From Pseudacidovorax sp. NFM-22 (GTDB lineage Bacteria; Pseudomonadota; Gammaproteobacteria; Burkholderiales; Burkholderiaceae_C): a stretch of 64,000 nt of DNA. The notes beneath the pieces were generated by a model that was not told the DNA's origin, ran no database searches, and saw only the letters and a list, made by a program, of their open reading frames with translations. Both the position numbers and the translations under genes were made by a program. The stretch lies in NCBI RefSeq assembly GCF_021401245.1, contig NZ_JACBFY010000002.1:310001-374000 (forward strand). The letters are read 5' to 3'. Shown here in pieces: positions 11,623 to 19,701 of this stretch; the stretch's first letter is position 1, and each line of letters begins with the position of its first letter.

Positions 11623-13644
11623 TCACCGGCTGGCCGGCGCCAGCAGCGCCGTGTCGAGGAAGGTCGCCGCTTCGCGCACATAGGCGGCGCGCAGGTGCGT
11701 CGCGTCCTTGTAGACCGGATCGCCCTTCCCGTCCGCGCGCACGCATTGGCCGTCCGGACGGCACAGGCCGGCCATCGGATCCAGCGGGATCGCGCCGTTG
11801 ACCAGTGCCAGTTGCCGCAGCCGCTCGTGCAGCGCCGCCTGCGAGGGCGGCAAGGGCGCCATGGGCGTGACGGGCGCGGCGGTCATCCGCTCCAGGCGGT
11901 TGCCGGTGAGGCGGCTGCGCGGCTCGAAGTCGGCGCCCACGGGGATGTTGAGCAGCAGGTAGGGCGTCTTGCCCATCGCCCGGATCTCGGCCAGCAGGCG
12001 GCCGAGCGCGGCGATGGACTGGTCCACGCCATCGCCGCCCCGCAGCATGTGGCGCTGGCCCTGGGCGTCGCGGTAGTAGTAATGGTCGGGCGGCGGCGGG
12101 GCGCTGGCGGCCGGCGGGGCCTGGTCCACGTCGAAATAGCAGCCCCAGCAGCCGCCGATCACCACGGCCTTGACGGCGGGCGTGCGGGCCAGGTCGAGCG
12201 CGGCGGACAGCCGCTCCCCGCAGATCGGGTCGCGGTCCTCGATGAGGTTGGGAATCGGCGGGCAGGCGCCGCGCGTCGCGAAGAGCAGGGTCGACACCTC
12301 GTCGGGCTTGCGCTCGGCCAGCGCCAGGGCACGGGCACGGTACTGCTCCACGTGGCTGTCGCCGATCAGCAGGACCTCGCGCGGGCCGCCGTCGATGCGC
12401 TCGAAGCCCTGGCCCTCGAAGGTGAAGGGCTTGAGCGCCTCCGGGTACACCCAGTCGGCCCCGGCATTCATGATGGCCTGGATGCTCGGATCGTCGTTGC
12501 GCGGCAGCAGCCAACGCAACTGCGCCGCCGCGCCCACCAGCGCGAGCACCACCATGGCTCCGGCCAGGCCCGCGACCACGCTGCGGCCACCCCGCCGCAG
12601 CGGACGCTCCACGAAGCGGAAGGTCAGCCAGGCCAGCAGCACCGACACGCCCAGGGCACCGAAGCGCAGCACCCGCGGCGGATCGAGAAAGCCTTCCTGC
12701 AGCACGCGCGCATAGGCCAGCAGCGGCCAGTGCCACAGGTACAGCGGGTAGCTGATCAGGCCGAACCAGACGAAGAGCCGCGCACCGAGCAGCCGACGAT
12801 TGAACCAGGCCTGCGGCCCCGCCGCGATGCACAGGCAGGCGCCCAGCACCGGCAGCACGGCCCAGAAGCCCGGGAAGGCCTTGTACCGGTCGAGCAGGCC
12901 CAGGGCCGCCACGATGCAGGCGAGCCCGGCCGCCCCCATGAACTGGTGCCCGGGCAGCGGCGCGGCGCCGGGGCCCCGGCGCCAGGCGACCCAGGCCAGC
13001 ATCGCGCCCGCGCCCAGCTCCCACACGCGCGTGAACGGCATGTAGAAGGCGGCATCCGGATGGCGCACCACCAGCCCCACGTTGAGCAGGAAGGACAGGC
13101 CCACCGCCACGCCCATCCACCGCAGCAGGTGCTGGCGCTTCCAGGCCAGCGTCAGCAGCAGCGGCCAGAAGATGTAGAACTGCTCCTCCACCGCCAGCGA
13201 CCACAGGTGCAGCAGCGGCTTGGTCTCGACCACGGTGTCGAAGTAGCCGGCCTCGCCCCACAGCACCAGGTTGGCCACGAAGCCCGCGCTGGCCAGCACG
13301 TGCTTGCCGAGTTGCCGGAACTCGTCCGCCAGCAGCACCCACCAGCCGAAGGCCAGCGTGGCGATCAGCACCAGCACCAGGCCCGGGAAGATGCGGCGGA
13401 TGCGCCGGGCATAGAACTCGGCATAGCTGAACCCGCCGCCGGCCAGGCTGCCGAACATGATGGTGGAGATCAGGAAGCCCGAGATGACGAAGAAGATGTC
13501 CACGCCCACGAAGCCGCCGGGCAGCCAGCGCGGCGAAGCGTGGAAGATGATGACCGACAGCACCGCGATCGCGCGCAGTCCGTCGATGTCGGGGCGATAG
13601 GCCGGGTGGGAGAGTGAAGGCGCGGTGGCGGGGCTGGGCGGCAT
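11623..13644 (-). CDS. OafA-type membrane acyltransferase with C-terminal SGNH domain
   Basis: 673 residues from ATG 13644; a GTG at 13674 is an alternative start. Residues about 10-360 form the acyltransferase-3 domain: YRPDIDGLRAIAVLSVIIFH at the start, FVGVDIFFVISGFLIS, an RRIRRIFPGLVLV arginine motif and about ten membrane segments. Residues about 400-673 form an SGNH hydrolase-like periplasmic domain with GDSHVEQYRA (catalytic Ser) and KDATHLRA (Asp-His pair near the C-terminus). Such fusions O-acetylate O-antigen or exopolysaccharide sugars at the membrane. It lies upstream of two GT2 genes on the same strand and divergent from the ABC exporter genes, consistent with decoration of the same polysaccharide. 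Confidence 0.9.
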   Translation of the reverse strand: MPPSPATAPSLSHPAYRPDIDGLRAIAVLSVIIFHASPRWLPGGFVGVDIFFVISGFLISTIMFGSLAGGGFSYAEFYARRIRRIFPGLVLVLIATLAFGWWVLLADEFRQLGKHVLASAGFVANLVLWGEAGYFDTVVETKPLLHLWSLAVEEQFYIFWPLLLTLAWKRQHLLRWMGVAVGLSFLLNVGLVVRHPDAAFYMPFTRVWELGAGAMLAWVAWRRGPGAAPLPGHQFMGAAGLACIVAALGLLDRYKAFPGFWAVLPVLGACLCIAAGPQAWFNRRLLGARLFVWFGLISYPLYLWHWPLLAYARVLQEGFLDPPRVLRFGALGVSVLLAWLTFRFVERPLRRGGRSVVAGLAGAMVVLALVGAAAQLRWLLPRNDDPSIQAIMNAGADWVYPEALKPFTFEGQGFERIDGGPREVLLIGDSHVEQYRARALALAERKPDEVSTLLFATRGACPPIPNLIEDRDPICGERLSAALDLARTPAVKAVVIGGCWGCYFDVDQAPPAASAPPPPDHYYYRDAQGQRHMLRGGDGVDQSIAALGRLLAEIRAMGKTPYLLLNIPVGADFEPRSRLTGNRLERMTAAPVTPMAPLPPSQAALHERLRQLALVNGAIPLDPMAGLCRPDGQCVRADGKGDPVYKDATHLRAAYVREAATFLDTALLAPASR

Positions 13645-13764
13645 GCGGTGCGGCCGGGTGGCGCAGGGCCACACTGTGCTGAACAGGACCGCGGATTATC
13701 CATGCCTGTCCGACGCCCCTGCGGCGCGGACTGGCCGGAAAACCCACCGGGAAAAGCCCCCGGA

Positions 13765-13770
13765 TAGAAT
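13765..13770 (+). promoter_or_regulatory. Possible -10 element for the Wzm/Wzt genes
   Basis: TAGAAT precedes the permease ATG by 28 nt in a GGATAGAATCCCG context like that at 7841. A matching -35 is not evident; tentative. Confidence 0.3.
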
Positions 13771-13798
13771 CCCGCGCTTCCCTTCAGCCCCCGACCGC

Positions 13799-14605
13799 AT
13801 GACCACCACCGTCCACTCCAACCTGCACAGAAGCGCGTGGAAGGACTGGTGGGAAGGCACCCGCCGCATCGACATCTGGTGGACCCTGGCCTGGTTCGAC
13901 ATCGTGCTGCGCTACCGCCGCTCGACGCTCGGGCCGCTGTGGCTGACCCTGAGCATGGGCGCCATGATCGGCGGCATGGGGCCGCTGTACGCCTCGCTGT
14001 TCGGCACCGAGCTGTCGAAGTTCTTCCCGCACCTGGCGCTGGGCATCATCTTCTGGACCTTCTTCTCGGTGACGGTGATCGACTCGGGCGACGCCTTCAT
14101 CAACGCGCAGAACTACCTCAAGCAGGGCTACTTCCCGGTGAGCATGTTCGTCTGGCGCACCCAGGCGCGCAGCGTGATCCAGTTTGCCCACCACATCATC
14201 CTGTTCGTGCCGGTGGCCCTGTGGACGGGCATCTCGCTGTCATGGCCGGCCCTGATGGTCATTCCGGCCTTCGCCTTGCTCATCGTCAATGCCCACTGCA
14301 TCGGCATCGGCCTGGGCATCCTGTGCACGCGCTTCCGGGACGTGGCCCAGATCATCGCCAGCGTCATGCAGATGCTGATGTTCCTCACGCCAGTGTTCTG
14401 GCTGCCCGAGAACCTGCCCGACCGGGCCAAGTACATGCTGTGGAACCCCCTGGCGCAGATGCTGGATCTGCTGCGCACGCCGCTGATGGGCGGCGTCGCG
14501 CACTGGCACAACTGGGCGGGCATGGCCATCTGGACGGTGATCAACATCACCGTGGCCTGCATCCTCTTCGCGCGCTATCGCCGCCGCATCGTCTTCTGGC
14601 TCTGA
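13799..14605 (+). CDS. wzm: Polysaccharide ABC exporter permease (Wzm/KpsM-like)
   Basis: 268 residues from ATG 13799 (MTTTVHSNLH). In-frame codons further upstream overlap the divergent gene's leader and are unlikely. After an amphipathic start (WKDWWEGTRRIDIWWTLAWFDIVLRYRRS) come six hydrophobic segments of the ABC-2 export fold, including LALGIIFWTFFSVTVIDSG and MLMFLTPVFWLPENLP. Such proteins pair with an ATPase to move a completed lipid-linked or lipid-capped polysaccharide across the inner membrane. The ATPase gene follows 7 bp downstream on the same strand. The symbol is by family, not by proven orthology. Confidence 0.9.
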   Translation: MTTTVHSNLHRSAWKDWWEGTRRIDIWWTLAWFDIVLRYRRSTLGPLWLTLSMGAMIGGMGPLYASLFGTELSKFFPHLALGIIFWTFFSVTVIDSGDAFINAQNYLKQGYFPVSMFVWRTQARSVIQFAHHIILFVPVALWTGISLSWPALMVIPAFALLIVNAHCIGIGLGILCTRFRDVAQIIASVMQMLMFLTPVFWLPENLPDRAKYMLWNPLAQMLDLLRTPLMGGVAHWHNWAGMAIWTVINITVACILFARYRRRIVFWL

Positions 14606-14612
14606 GTCGCCC

Positions 14613-15335
14613 ATGACCTCCCTTTCGCTCAAGAACGTCAGCCTGGGCTTTCCGATCTACGGCGCCAGCGCCACCTCGTTCAAGAAGACGCTGGCCGCCT
14701 CGGTCACCGGTGGCCGCGTGGGCAAGGAAACCGGCGTGACGGTGGTGCAGGCGCTGTCGGACATCGACCTTGAACTCAAGGCCGGCGACCGCCTGGGCAT
14801 CCTGGGCCACAACGGCGCCGGCAAGTCCACCCTGCTGCGCCTGCTGGCGGGCGTCTACGAGCCCACCTCGGGCGAGTTCGCCCGCATCGGCAGCGTGGCC
14901 AGTCTGATCGACCCGTCGATGGGCATCGAACGCGACGCGAGCGGCGTCGAGAACATCATGCTGCGCGGCCTGTCGATGGGCCTCAAGCGCCGCCAGATCG
15001 AGGCCATGACGCCCGAGATCTGCGAGTTCAGCGGCCTGGGCGAGTACGTGAACATGCCCGTGCGCACCTATTCGACCGGCATGGTGATGCGCCTGGCCTT
15101 CGCCATCTGCACCAGCATGACGGCGGACATCCTGCTGATGGACGAATGGCTCTCGGTCGGCGACGCCGACTTCCAGGCCAAGGCCGAGCAGCGCATGACC
15201 GAGATGGTGGCCAAGTCGGGCATCCTGGTGCTGGCCTCGCATTCGCCGAAGTTGCTGCTGAAGGAATGCAACCGGTTCATCCGGTTGGAGCACGGGCGGG
15301 TGGTGAGCACCGAGCCGCCCGAGCTGCTGGACTGA
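14613..15335 (+). CDS. wzt: Polysaccharide ABC exporter ATPase (Wzt/KpsT-like, no carbohydrate-binding domain)
   Basis: 240 residues. Walker A is LGHNGAGKSTLLRLLAG (about residue 68), the signature region is TYSTGMVMRLAFAI (about 150) and Walker B is ADILLMDEWLSVGDADF (about 172), with an H-loop at LVLASHSPKLL. The VGDADFQ D-loop is typical of polysaccharide exporters. At 240 residues it ends right after the nucleotide-binding domain, so it lacks the C-terminal carbohydrate-binding domain that lets E. coli O8/O9a Wzt recognise a capped chain. That makes it more like KpsT or Wzt of non-capped systems. It is paired with the permease 7 bp upstream. Confidence 0.92.
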   Translation: MTSLSLKNVSLGFPIYGASATSFKKTLAASVTGGRVGKETGVTVVQALSDIDLELKAGDRLGILGHNGAGKSTLLRLLAGVYEPTSGEFARIGSVASLIDPSMGIERDASGVENIMLRGLSMGLKRRQIEAMTPEICEFSGLGEYVNMPVRTYSTGMVMRLAFAICTSMTADILLMDEWLSVGDADFQAKAEQRMTEMVAKSGILVLASHSPKLLLKECNRFIRLEHGRVVSTEPPELLD

Positions 15336-15382
15336 GAGCGACCCGCCCCCGCACCGGACAGCGGTCCCGGGCGGGGTCCCGT

Positions 15383-17428
15383 TCAGGCGGGCGAGTCGAA
15401 TGCGATGCGGCGCACGCTCATGCCCAGTGCGCGCTGGTCCGGCCCCAGGCCGGCCGCCGCCGGGACCACCTCCCGGGAGACCCGCACCTGTACGCCCACG
15501 GACGGAAAGCCTTCTGCCGCGCTCCGGACCACGGATGCCGGTATGCGCATCGACAGCCCGTGCCCGGCGCGCAGCGGCTCCACCTTCACCACGACGCCAT
15601 TGATCCACACCGTGGCAGCACCGAGCGGGGCGCGAGGATCGGCAAGCACCAGCAGGCCCTCGGGGATGCCGGCCTCGATGACGAGGTCCTTGCCCTCGTC
15701 CACGACCGCCCGCGACGCCACGACACGCGCGAAGGCCCCCGTCCACGCACCGCCATCGGGCGCGTCCGCCGGGAAATAGCCACCGATGAGCGTCGGCGGC
15801 GGCGCCTGACGGGCGACATCGAAACCGAGGGCGTTGTCCACCGTGCGCGGCTGCAGCCGGCAGACCCGGAAGATGCTGCCTTCCGCCCCCCTGGCCGGCA
15901 TGCAGCTGGCCATGTCCGGGGACAGCGCGTAATTCAGCAAGAGATAACGCGCCGGGGCGCTGAGTTCGCCCTGTCCGTCCAGCATCACGTAGCGCGGCCC
16001 GGGGTGGTCGAGCACGCGCCGGGCGATCATTCGCTGCAGGCCATCGTTGTGCCCGGGTGAGGACAGATTGGACAAAGGGGCCACGAAAGCCGGTCGACCT
16101 GGCCAGAGCGCCGCCATGTAGCCGACGGGCGAACCGGACATCGACAGCAGCATCGCGTCCTTGGGCAGGGGCGGCAGGGCCGCGCGCGAAAAATAGCGCT
16201 TGCCCTCGACATCCACATGCCCCCAGTTCGGCACCACCGTGAGCAGAGCCGCGGAGCCCAGGCCAAGGAGGGCCGCCGCGGCCGCGCGCTCGGCGGCACC
16301 GCGCCGCAGCAGATCGATCAGCGTGGCGTGCAGCAGGAGCAGGGCCAGGATCTCGAGCAGGATGGCATAGCGGTAGATGCCGAAGAGCCGGATCCAGACG
16401 AAATAGGTGACCAGGAAGAAGACCGCGAGGAAGACACGGCGAGGCGCCACCGCGGCACGCCACCGGGGCCGCAGCATCGCGATCAGGGTCGGGACGGCCA
16501 CGACGCACCCGATCAGCAGACGCGGGTCGCGGATCGGAAATTCCGAGTGCAGGGTGTTCTTCACCAGCAGGGCATAGAACGGCAGCTTGAGGACATCTGC
16601 CCATTCCTGCGGCAGGAAGCGCCGGTCCAGCATGCTGCCGTCTTCGAGCCAGGGCGAGCGGAACACGCCGTTGAAGAAGGGAAAGAGCGGGCTCTGGAAG
16701 TCCCGCTGGAGCAGCCACATCCACGGGCCCGCCACGATGAGGAAACCCAGGATGCCGGCCAGGGCGAAGCCGATGGCGCCCCGCGGACGCAGCCTCAACC
16801 CGTCAGGGCGGCGCAGCAGCGGCAAAGCCACGGTGAAGCCGACCACGGCCACCGCGGCGGTCAGCTTCAATCCGACCGCCATGCCCAGCAGCAGTCCACC
16901 CAGCGCCAACCGTCGATCCCATGCGCGCGCATCGGCAACGCCCGCCGAGACGATGCCCCAGACGCCTGCAAGGATGAGCGCGGCGACGACCCACTCGCCG
17001 GTGGTCGAATTGGCCTGGGCGAGGCCTGCCGCGCCCGAGACGGCCAGGCCGGTGGTGGCGACGCGCAGGGCCAGCAATTGCCAGCGGGCCGCACGACCGG
17101 CGGCCGGCGCTTCCTGCGCGGCGGTCAGCTTCCACACCAGGTACATGGCCGCGCCGAAGGGCGCGCCCATCAGGAAGACAACCACATGATCCGGCCAATG
17201 CCTGGCCGCCACGTAGAAGGGCAGGTCGATCAGCGGATTGAAGAGGGTCTGCAACTGCGCCGGGAACAGGTCGATCGTCCGCCGGCCGTGCAGGAGGGCC
17301 CAGGGGTTGTAGTAGTGGTAGTTCAGCAGATCCCAGTTGAGGTCCTTGCCGAGATAGACCGAGAAAAGACATCCGGCAAGGACGAACAGACCAAAGCGCC
17401 GCGTTTCGCTCATCGGCAACACTCTCAT
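15383..17428 (-). CDS. GT-C-like membrane glycosyltransferase with C-terminal beta-rich domain
   Basis: 681 residues from ATG 17428; MSETRRFG at 17413 is an alternative start. The N-terminal 400 or so residues hold about ten membrane segments. A loop after the first segment with conserved acidic and aromatic residues (DLNWDLLNYHYYNPWALLHG) and a membrane-edge PLIDLPFYVAARHWPDH are characteristic of GT-C/family 87-like polyprenyl-sugar transferases. Residues about 540-680 form a soluble beta-rich region (PTLIGGYFPADAPDGGAWTG, ATVWINGVVVKVEPL, VSREVVP) resembling sugar-decoration beta-sandwich modules. It faces the Wzt gene convergently and lies about 70 bp beyond gmhB on the same strand. Donor and acceptor unknown; probably a periplasmic modification of the polysaccharide. 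Confidence 0.72.
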   Translation of the reverse strand: MRVLPMSETRRFGLFVLAGCLFSVYLGKDLNWDLLNYHYYNPWALLHGRRTIDLFPAQLQTLFNPLIDLPFYVAARHWPDHVVVFLMGAPFGAAMYLVWKLTAAQEAPAAGRAARWQLLALRVATTGLAVSGAAGLAQANSTTGEWVVAALILAGVWGIVSAGVADARAWDRRLALGGLLLGMAVGLKLTAAVAVVGFTVALPLLRRPDGLRLRPRGAIGFALAGILGFLIVAGPWMWLLQRDFQSPLFPFFNGVFRSPWLEDGSMLDRRFLPQEWADVLKLPFYALLVKNTLHSEFPIRDPRLLIGCVVAVPTLIAMLRPRWRAAVAPRRVFLAVFFLVTYFVWIRLFGIYRYAILLEILALLLLHATLIDLLRRGAAERAAAAALLGLGSAALLTVVPNWGHVDVEGKRYFSRAALPPLPKDAMLLSMSGSPVGYMAALWPGRPAFVAPLSNLSSPGHNDGLQRMIARRVLDHPGPRYVMLDGQGELSAPARYLLLNYALSPDMASCMPARGAEGSIFRVCRLQPRTVDNALGFDVARQAPPPTLIGGYFPADAPDGGAWTGAFARVVASRAVVDEGKDLVIEAGIPEGLLVLADPRAPLGAATVWINGVVVKVEPLRAGHGLSMRIPASVVRSAAEGFPSVGVQVRVSREVVPAAAGLGPDQRALGMSVRRIAFDSPA

Positions 17429-17501
17429 TTTTTAATCCCACACGTGGGTAAAAGACGCGGTCCGGCACCCAACCCGTCCGCCCCCGTGGAGCGGCGGCGC
17501 G

Positions 17502-18056
17502 TCACTCGGTGCTGGACGACGGCCAGAGGTCCTGGGCGACGTCTTCCAGATCGGCCACGCGCAGGGCCTGGGGAATCTCCGCGTCGGTGGGCCCGCCGAG
17601 CCAGTACAGGCGCCCCACCCCGGCGCGCAGGCCGGCCTCCATGTCGGTGCGCGTGTCACCCACCATGGCGGAGGCCGCGGGGTCGATGGCGTGCTCGGCC
17701 ATGGCCTTCAACAGCATGCCGGGCGCAGGCTTTCGGCAATCGCACTCGGCCAGGTAGCGGCCTTGGCCGTGCTGTGGGTGATGAGGGCAGAAATAGATGG
17801 CATCGAGGCGGGCGCCCTGCCGTTGGAATTGCGCGCGCACCCAGTCCATGTAGTCATGGAACTGGCGCTCGTCGTAGTAGCCCCGTGCGATGCCGGCCTG
17901 GTTCGTCACCACCACCACGAGCCAGCCGCGGCGATTGGCCTGCGCGACGAGTTCGAAGATGCCCGGGACGAAATCGGTCTTGTCCGGCGTGTGCACATAG
18001 CCGTGGTCGACGTTGATGACGCCGTCACGGTCGAGGAAAAGCGTGGGTCGTCGCAT
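17502..18056 (-). CDS. gmhB: D-glycero-D-manno-heptose 1,7-bisphosphate 7-phosphatase
   Basis: 184 residues. A HAD-family phosphatase with motif I LFLDRDGVINVD (residues 6-17), motif II VVVVTNQAGIARG (about 48) and motif III/IV MVGDTRTDMEAGLRAG (about 135). The Zn-binding loop CPHHPQHGQGRYLAECDCRKP is diagnostic of GmhB/HisB-N phosphatases. It removes the C7 phosphate of heptose 1,7-bisphosphate. With HddA, GmhA and HddC upstream in the same operon, the alpha anomer used for GDP-D-glycero-alpha-D-manno-heptose is the likely substrate, although such enzymes can also serve the ADP-heptose route for LPS core. Confidence 0.92.
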   Translation of the reverse strand: MRRPTLFLDRDGVINVDHGYVHTPDKTDFVPGIFELVAQANRRGWLVVVVTNQAGIARGYYDERQFHDYMDWVRAQFQRQGARLDAIYFCPHHPQHGQGRYLAECDCRKPAPGMLLKAMAEHAIDPAASAMVGDTRTDMEAGLRAGVGRLYWLGGPTDAEIPQALRVADLEDVAQDLWPSSSTE

Positions 18057-18066
18057 GGCGCGGCGC

Positions 18067-18396
18067 TCAGGTGGTGGCATGCAGCACGCGCTGGGTGCCA
18101 CCCAGGGGCTCGCGCGGTACCGAGGCATGGCTCTCGACATGGGCCCGCGCAAAACCGGCCTGGCGCGGTTCGTCCCAGCCGAGATCGATGCACGCCGCGC
18201 GATGGCGCGGCCCATGGAACGACGGCACGCCCCGGTGTTCCTGCAACGGCCGCTCCTCGAGGGCGGCCACCTCGACAGCACGCCGGCCGCGGCCAGGCCG
18301 TCGCCCGGCCTTCATGTCGGCGGCCGTGCCGACGGCCCGCAGATGGGTCGCTGCCGGCAGGAGTCCGCTGCACCAGCGGCTGCACGGCTCACGCAT
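18067..18396 (-). CDS. Small unknown ORF, possibly a C-terminal gene remnant
   Basis: 109 codons between hddC and gmhB. Its ATG overlaps the hddC stop in ATGCGTGA, and its stop lies 10 bp before gmhB, so it sits as an operon gene would. By hand count GC at third positions is about 82 percent. Second-position GC is about 75 percent in the first 40 codons but about half in the remaining 68, the pattern expected of real coding only in the C-terminal part. That part reads LQEHRGVPSFHGPRHRAAC..., then FARAHVESHASVPREPLGG. I do not recognise it. It may be a genuine small protein with an internal start, or the surviving 3' end of a decayed gene. Confidence 0.45.
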   Translation of the reverse strand: MREPCSRWCSGLLPAATHLRAVGTAADMKAGRRPGRGRRAVEVAALEERPLQEHRGVPSFHGPRHRAACIDLGWDEPRQAGFARAHVESHASVPREPLGGTQRVLHATT

Positions 18397-19123
18397 GCCC
18401 GCCCTGGGGCGACGACCCGACGAGCCTGGGAACCTTCGTCTGCGCCAGGGCGTAGTCCTCGGGCACGCCGATGTCGATGAAGTCCTGGACGCCGGGCCAT
18501 GCGCGCATGTCCAGCTGGGCCAGCCGATCGGCCATCAGATCGCGCTCGAAGGAGAACCGGGTGGGCAGGTCCAGCCGCTGCAGGGCGGCCTTGTCGACCA
18601 TGTAGACGCCGGCATTGATCCAGCCCGCACCGCTGCCGCCCTTCTCCGCGAAGCCGGTCACCTTGCGCGTGTCCGGCTCGTACAGGACGGCGCCATAGCG
18701 GCCGACATCGGACGTCTGCGCCAGCGCGATGCTCAGGTCGGCGGCGTCGGCGCGGGCCTGGGCCGCGAAGGCCTGGAGGTCCATGGCCGCCAGGGTGTCC
18801 CCATTGAGGACCAGAAAGCGGGGCGCCGCAATTCGGCTGGCGGCCAGGGCGACGGCACCGCCCGTGCCCAGTGGCTCCGGCTCGACGACGTAATGCAGGT
18901 CCAGGCCTTCGAACCGGTCCCCCAGCGCACCGCTGATGGCGTCGTGCAGGAAGCCGACGGACAGGTACACCGCCGGCACCCCCTGGCGCGCCAGCATGCG
19001 CAGCAACCAATGCAGGAAGGGCTCGCCGCCCACCATGGCCATGGGCTTGGGCGTCGACATGCCCACCACCGCGCGCAGGCGGGTGCCGAGCCCGCCCGCG
19101 AGGACCAGCGCCGGCTCCATCAT
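18389..19123 (-). CDS. hddC: D-glycero-alpha-D-manno-heptose-1-phosphate guanylyltransferase
   Basis: 244 residues from ATG 19123, overlapping the gmhA stop in ATGA; the second Met is an alternative start. It is a sugar nucleotidyltransferase: ALVLAGGLGTRLR at residues 5-17, KPMAMVGGEPFLHWLL (about 26), PLGTGGAVALAASRI (about 85) and FLVLNGDTLAAMDLQ (metal-binding Asp, about 103). It is short, like HddC/WcbM, which make GDP-D-glycero-alpha-D-manno-heptose, rather than the longer RmlA or GalU types. The specific call rests on its place between gmhA/hddA and gmhB; by sequence alone another NDP-sugar pyrophosphorylase is possible. Confidence 0.85.
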   Translation of the reverse strand: MMEPALVLAGGLGTRLRAVVGMSTPKPMAMVGGEPFLHWLLRMLARQGVPAVYLSVGFLHDAISGALGDRFEGLDLHYVVEPEPLGTGGAVALAASRIAAPRFLVLNGDTLAAMDLQAFAAQARADAADLSIALAQTSDVGRYGAVLYEPDTRKVTGFAEKGGSGAGWINAGVYMVDKAALQRLDLPTRFSFERDLMADRLAQLDMRAWPGVQDFIDIGVPEDYALAQTKVPRLVGSSPQGGHA

Positions 19124-19701
19124 GCGCGGGGAAAGATCCGGGCCTCCACCAGCCCGCAGATGATGTGGCCCAGCATGGCATGGCCTTCCTGGATGCGCGG
19201 CGTCTCGGGCGACGGCACGGCGATCTCGATGTCGCACAGGTCTGGCTCCGCCCAGCCGCGCTCGCCCGTGAAGCCGATCACCGTCAGGCCACCCTGCCGG
19301 GCCTGGCGCATGGCGCGCAGGATGTTGGGCGACTTGCCCGAGGTCGAATAGACCCAGAGCACGTCGCCGCGCACGCCCACCGCCTGCACCTGGCGCTCGA
19401 ACACCCTCTCGAAGCCGTAGTCGTTGCCCACGGAAGTGAGGATCGACGTGTCCGTCGTGAGCGCGAAGGCCGGCAGCCCGGGCCGGTCGTACATGAAGCG
19501 GCTGACGAACTCGCCGGCGATGTGCTGGGCGTCGGCCGCACTGCCGCCATTGCCCGCGAGCAGCAGCTTGTTGCCGCGCTGCAAGGCCTGCACGATGACC
19601 TCGACGACCTCCTCGACCCGGCCCAGCAGGGCCGTGTCTTCGCGTACGGCCCGCAGGCAGGCCAGGGTGGCGTCGATCTGCTGTTCGATGATGGATTTCA
19701 A
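19120..19701 (-). CDS. gmhA: Phosphoheptose isomerase (SIS domain)
   Basis: 193 residues. GmhA converts sedoheptulose 7-phosphate to D-glycero-D-manno-heptose 7-phosphate, the first heptose-specific step. The SIS signature LLAGNGGSAADAQHIAGEFV (about residue 47) holds the phosphate-binding loop and the metal and catalytic Glu/His. The second loop YSTSGKSPNILRAM (about 117) and the late helix IQEGHAMLGHIICGLVE (His in the active site, about 170) are intact. It overlaps hddA upstream and hddC downstream, each by 4 nt, so translation is coupled. It feeds the kinase encoded just before it. Confidence 0.95.
   Translation of the reverse strand: MKSIIEQQIDATLACLRAVREDTALLGRVEEVVEVIVQALQRGNKLLLAGNGGSAADAQHIAGEFVSRFMYDRPGLPAFALTTDTSILTSVGNDYGFERVFERQVQAVGVRGDVLWVYSTSGKSPNILRAMRQARQGGLTVIGFTGERGWAEPDLCDIEIAVPSPETPRIQEGHAMLGHIICGLVEARIFPRA

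Noticed and set aside
18013-18480. Plus-strand frame across the hddC-gmhB gap
   Set aside because: It overlaps coding ends of both flanking genes, has no ribosome-binding site and does not fit the minus-strand operon; the minus-strand ORF 18067-18396 is better placed.
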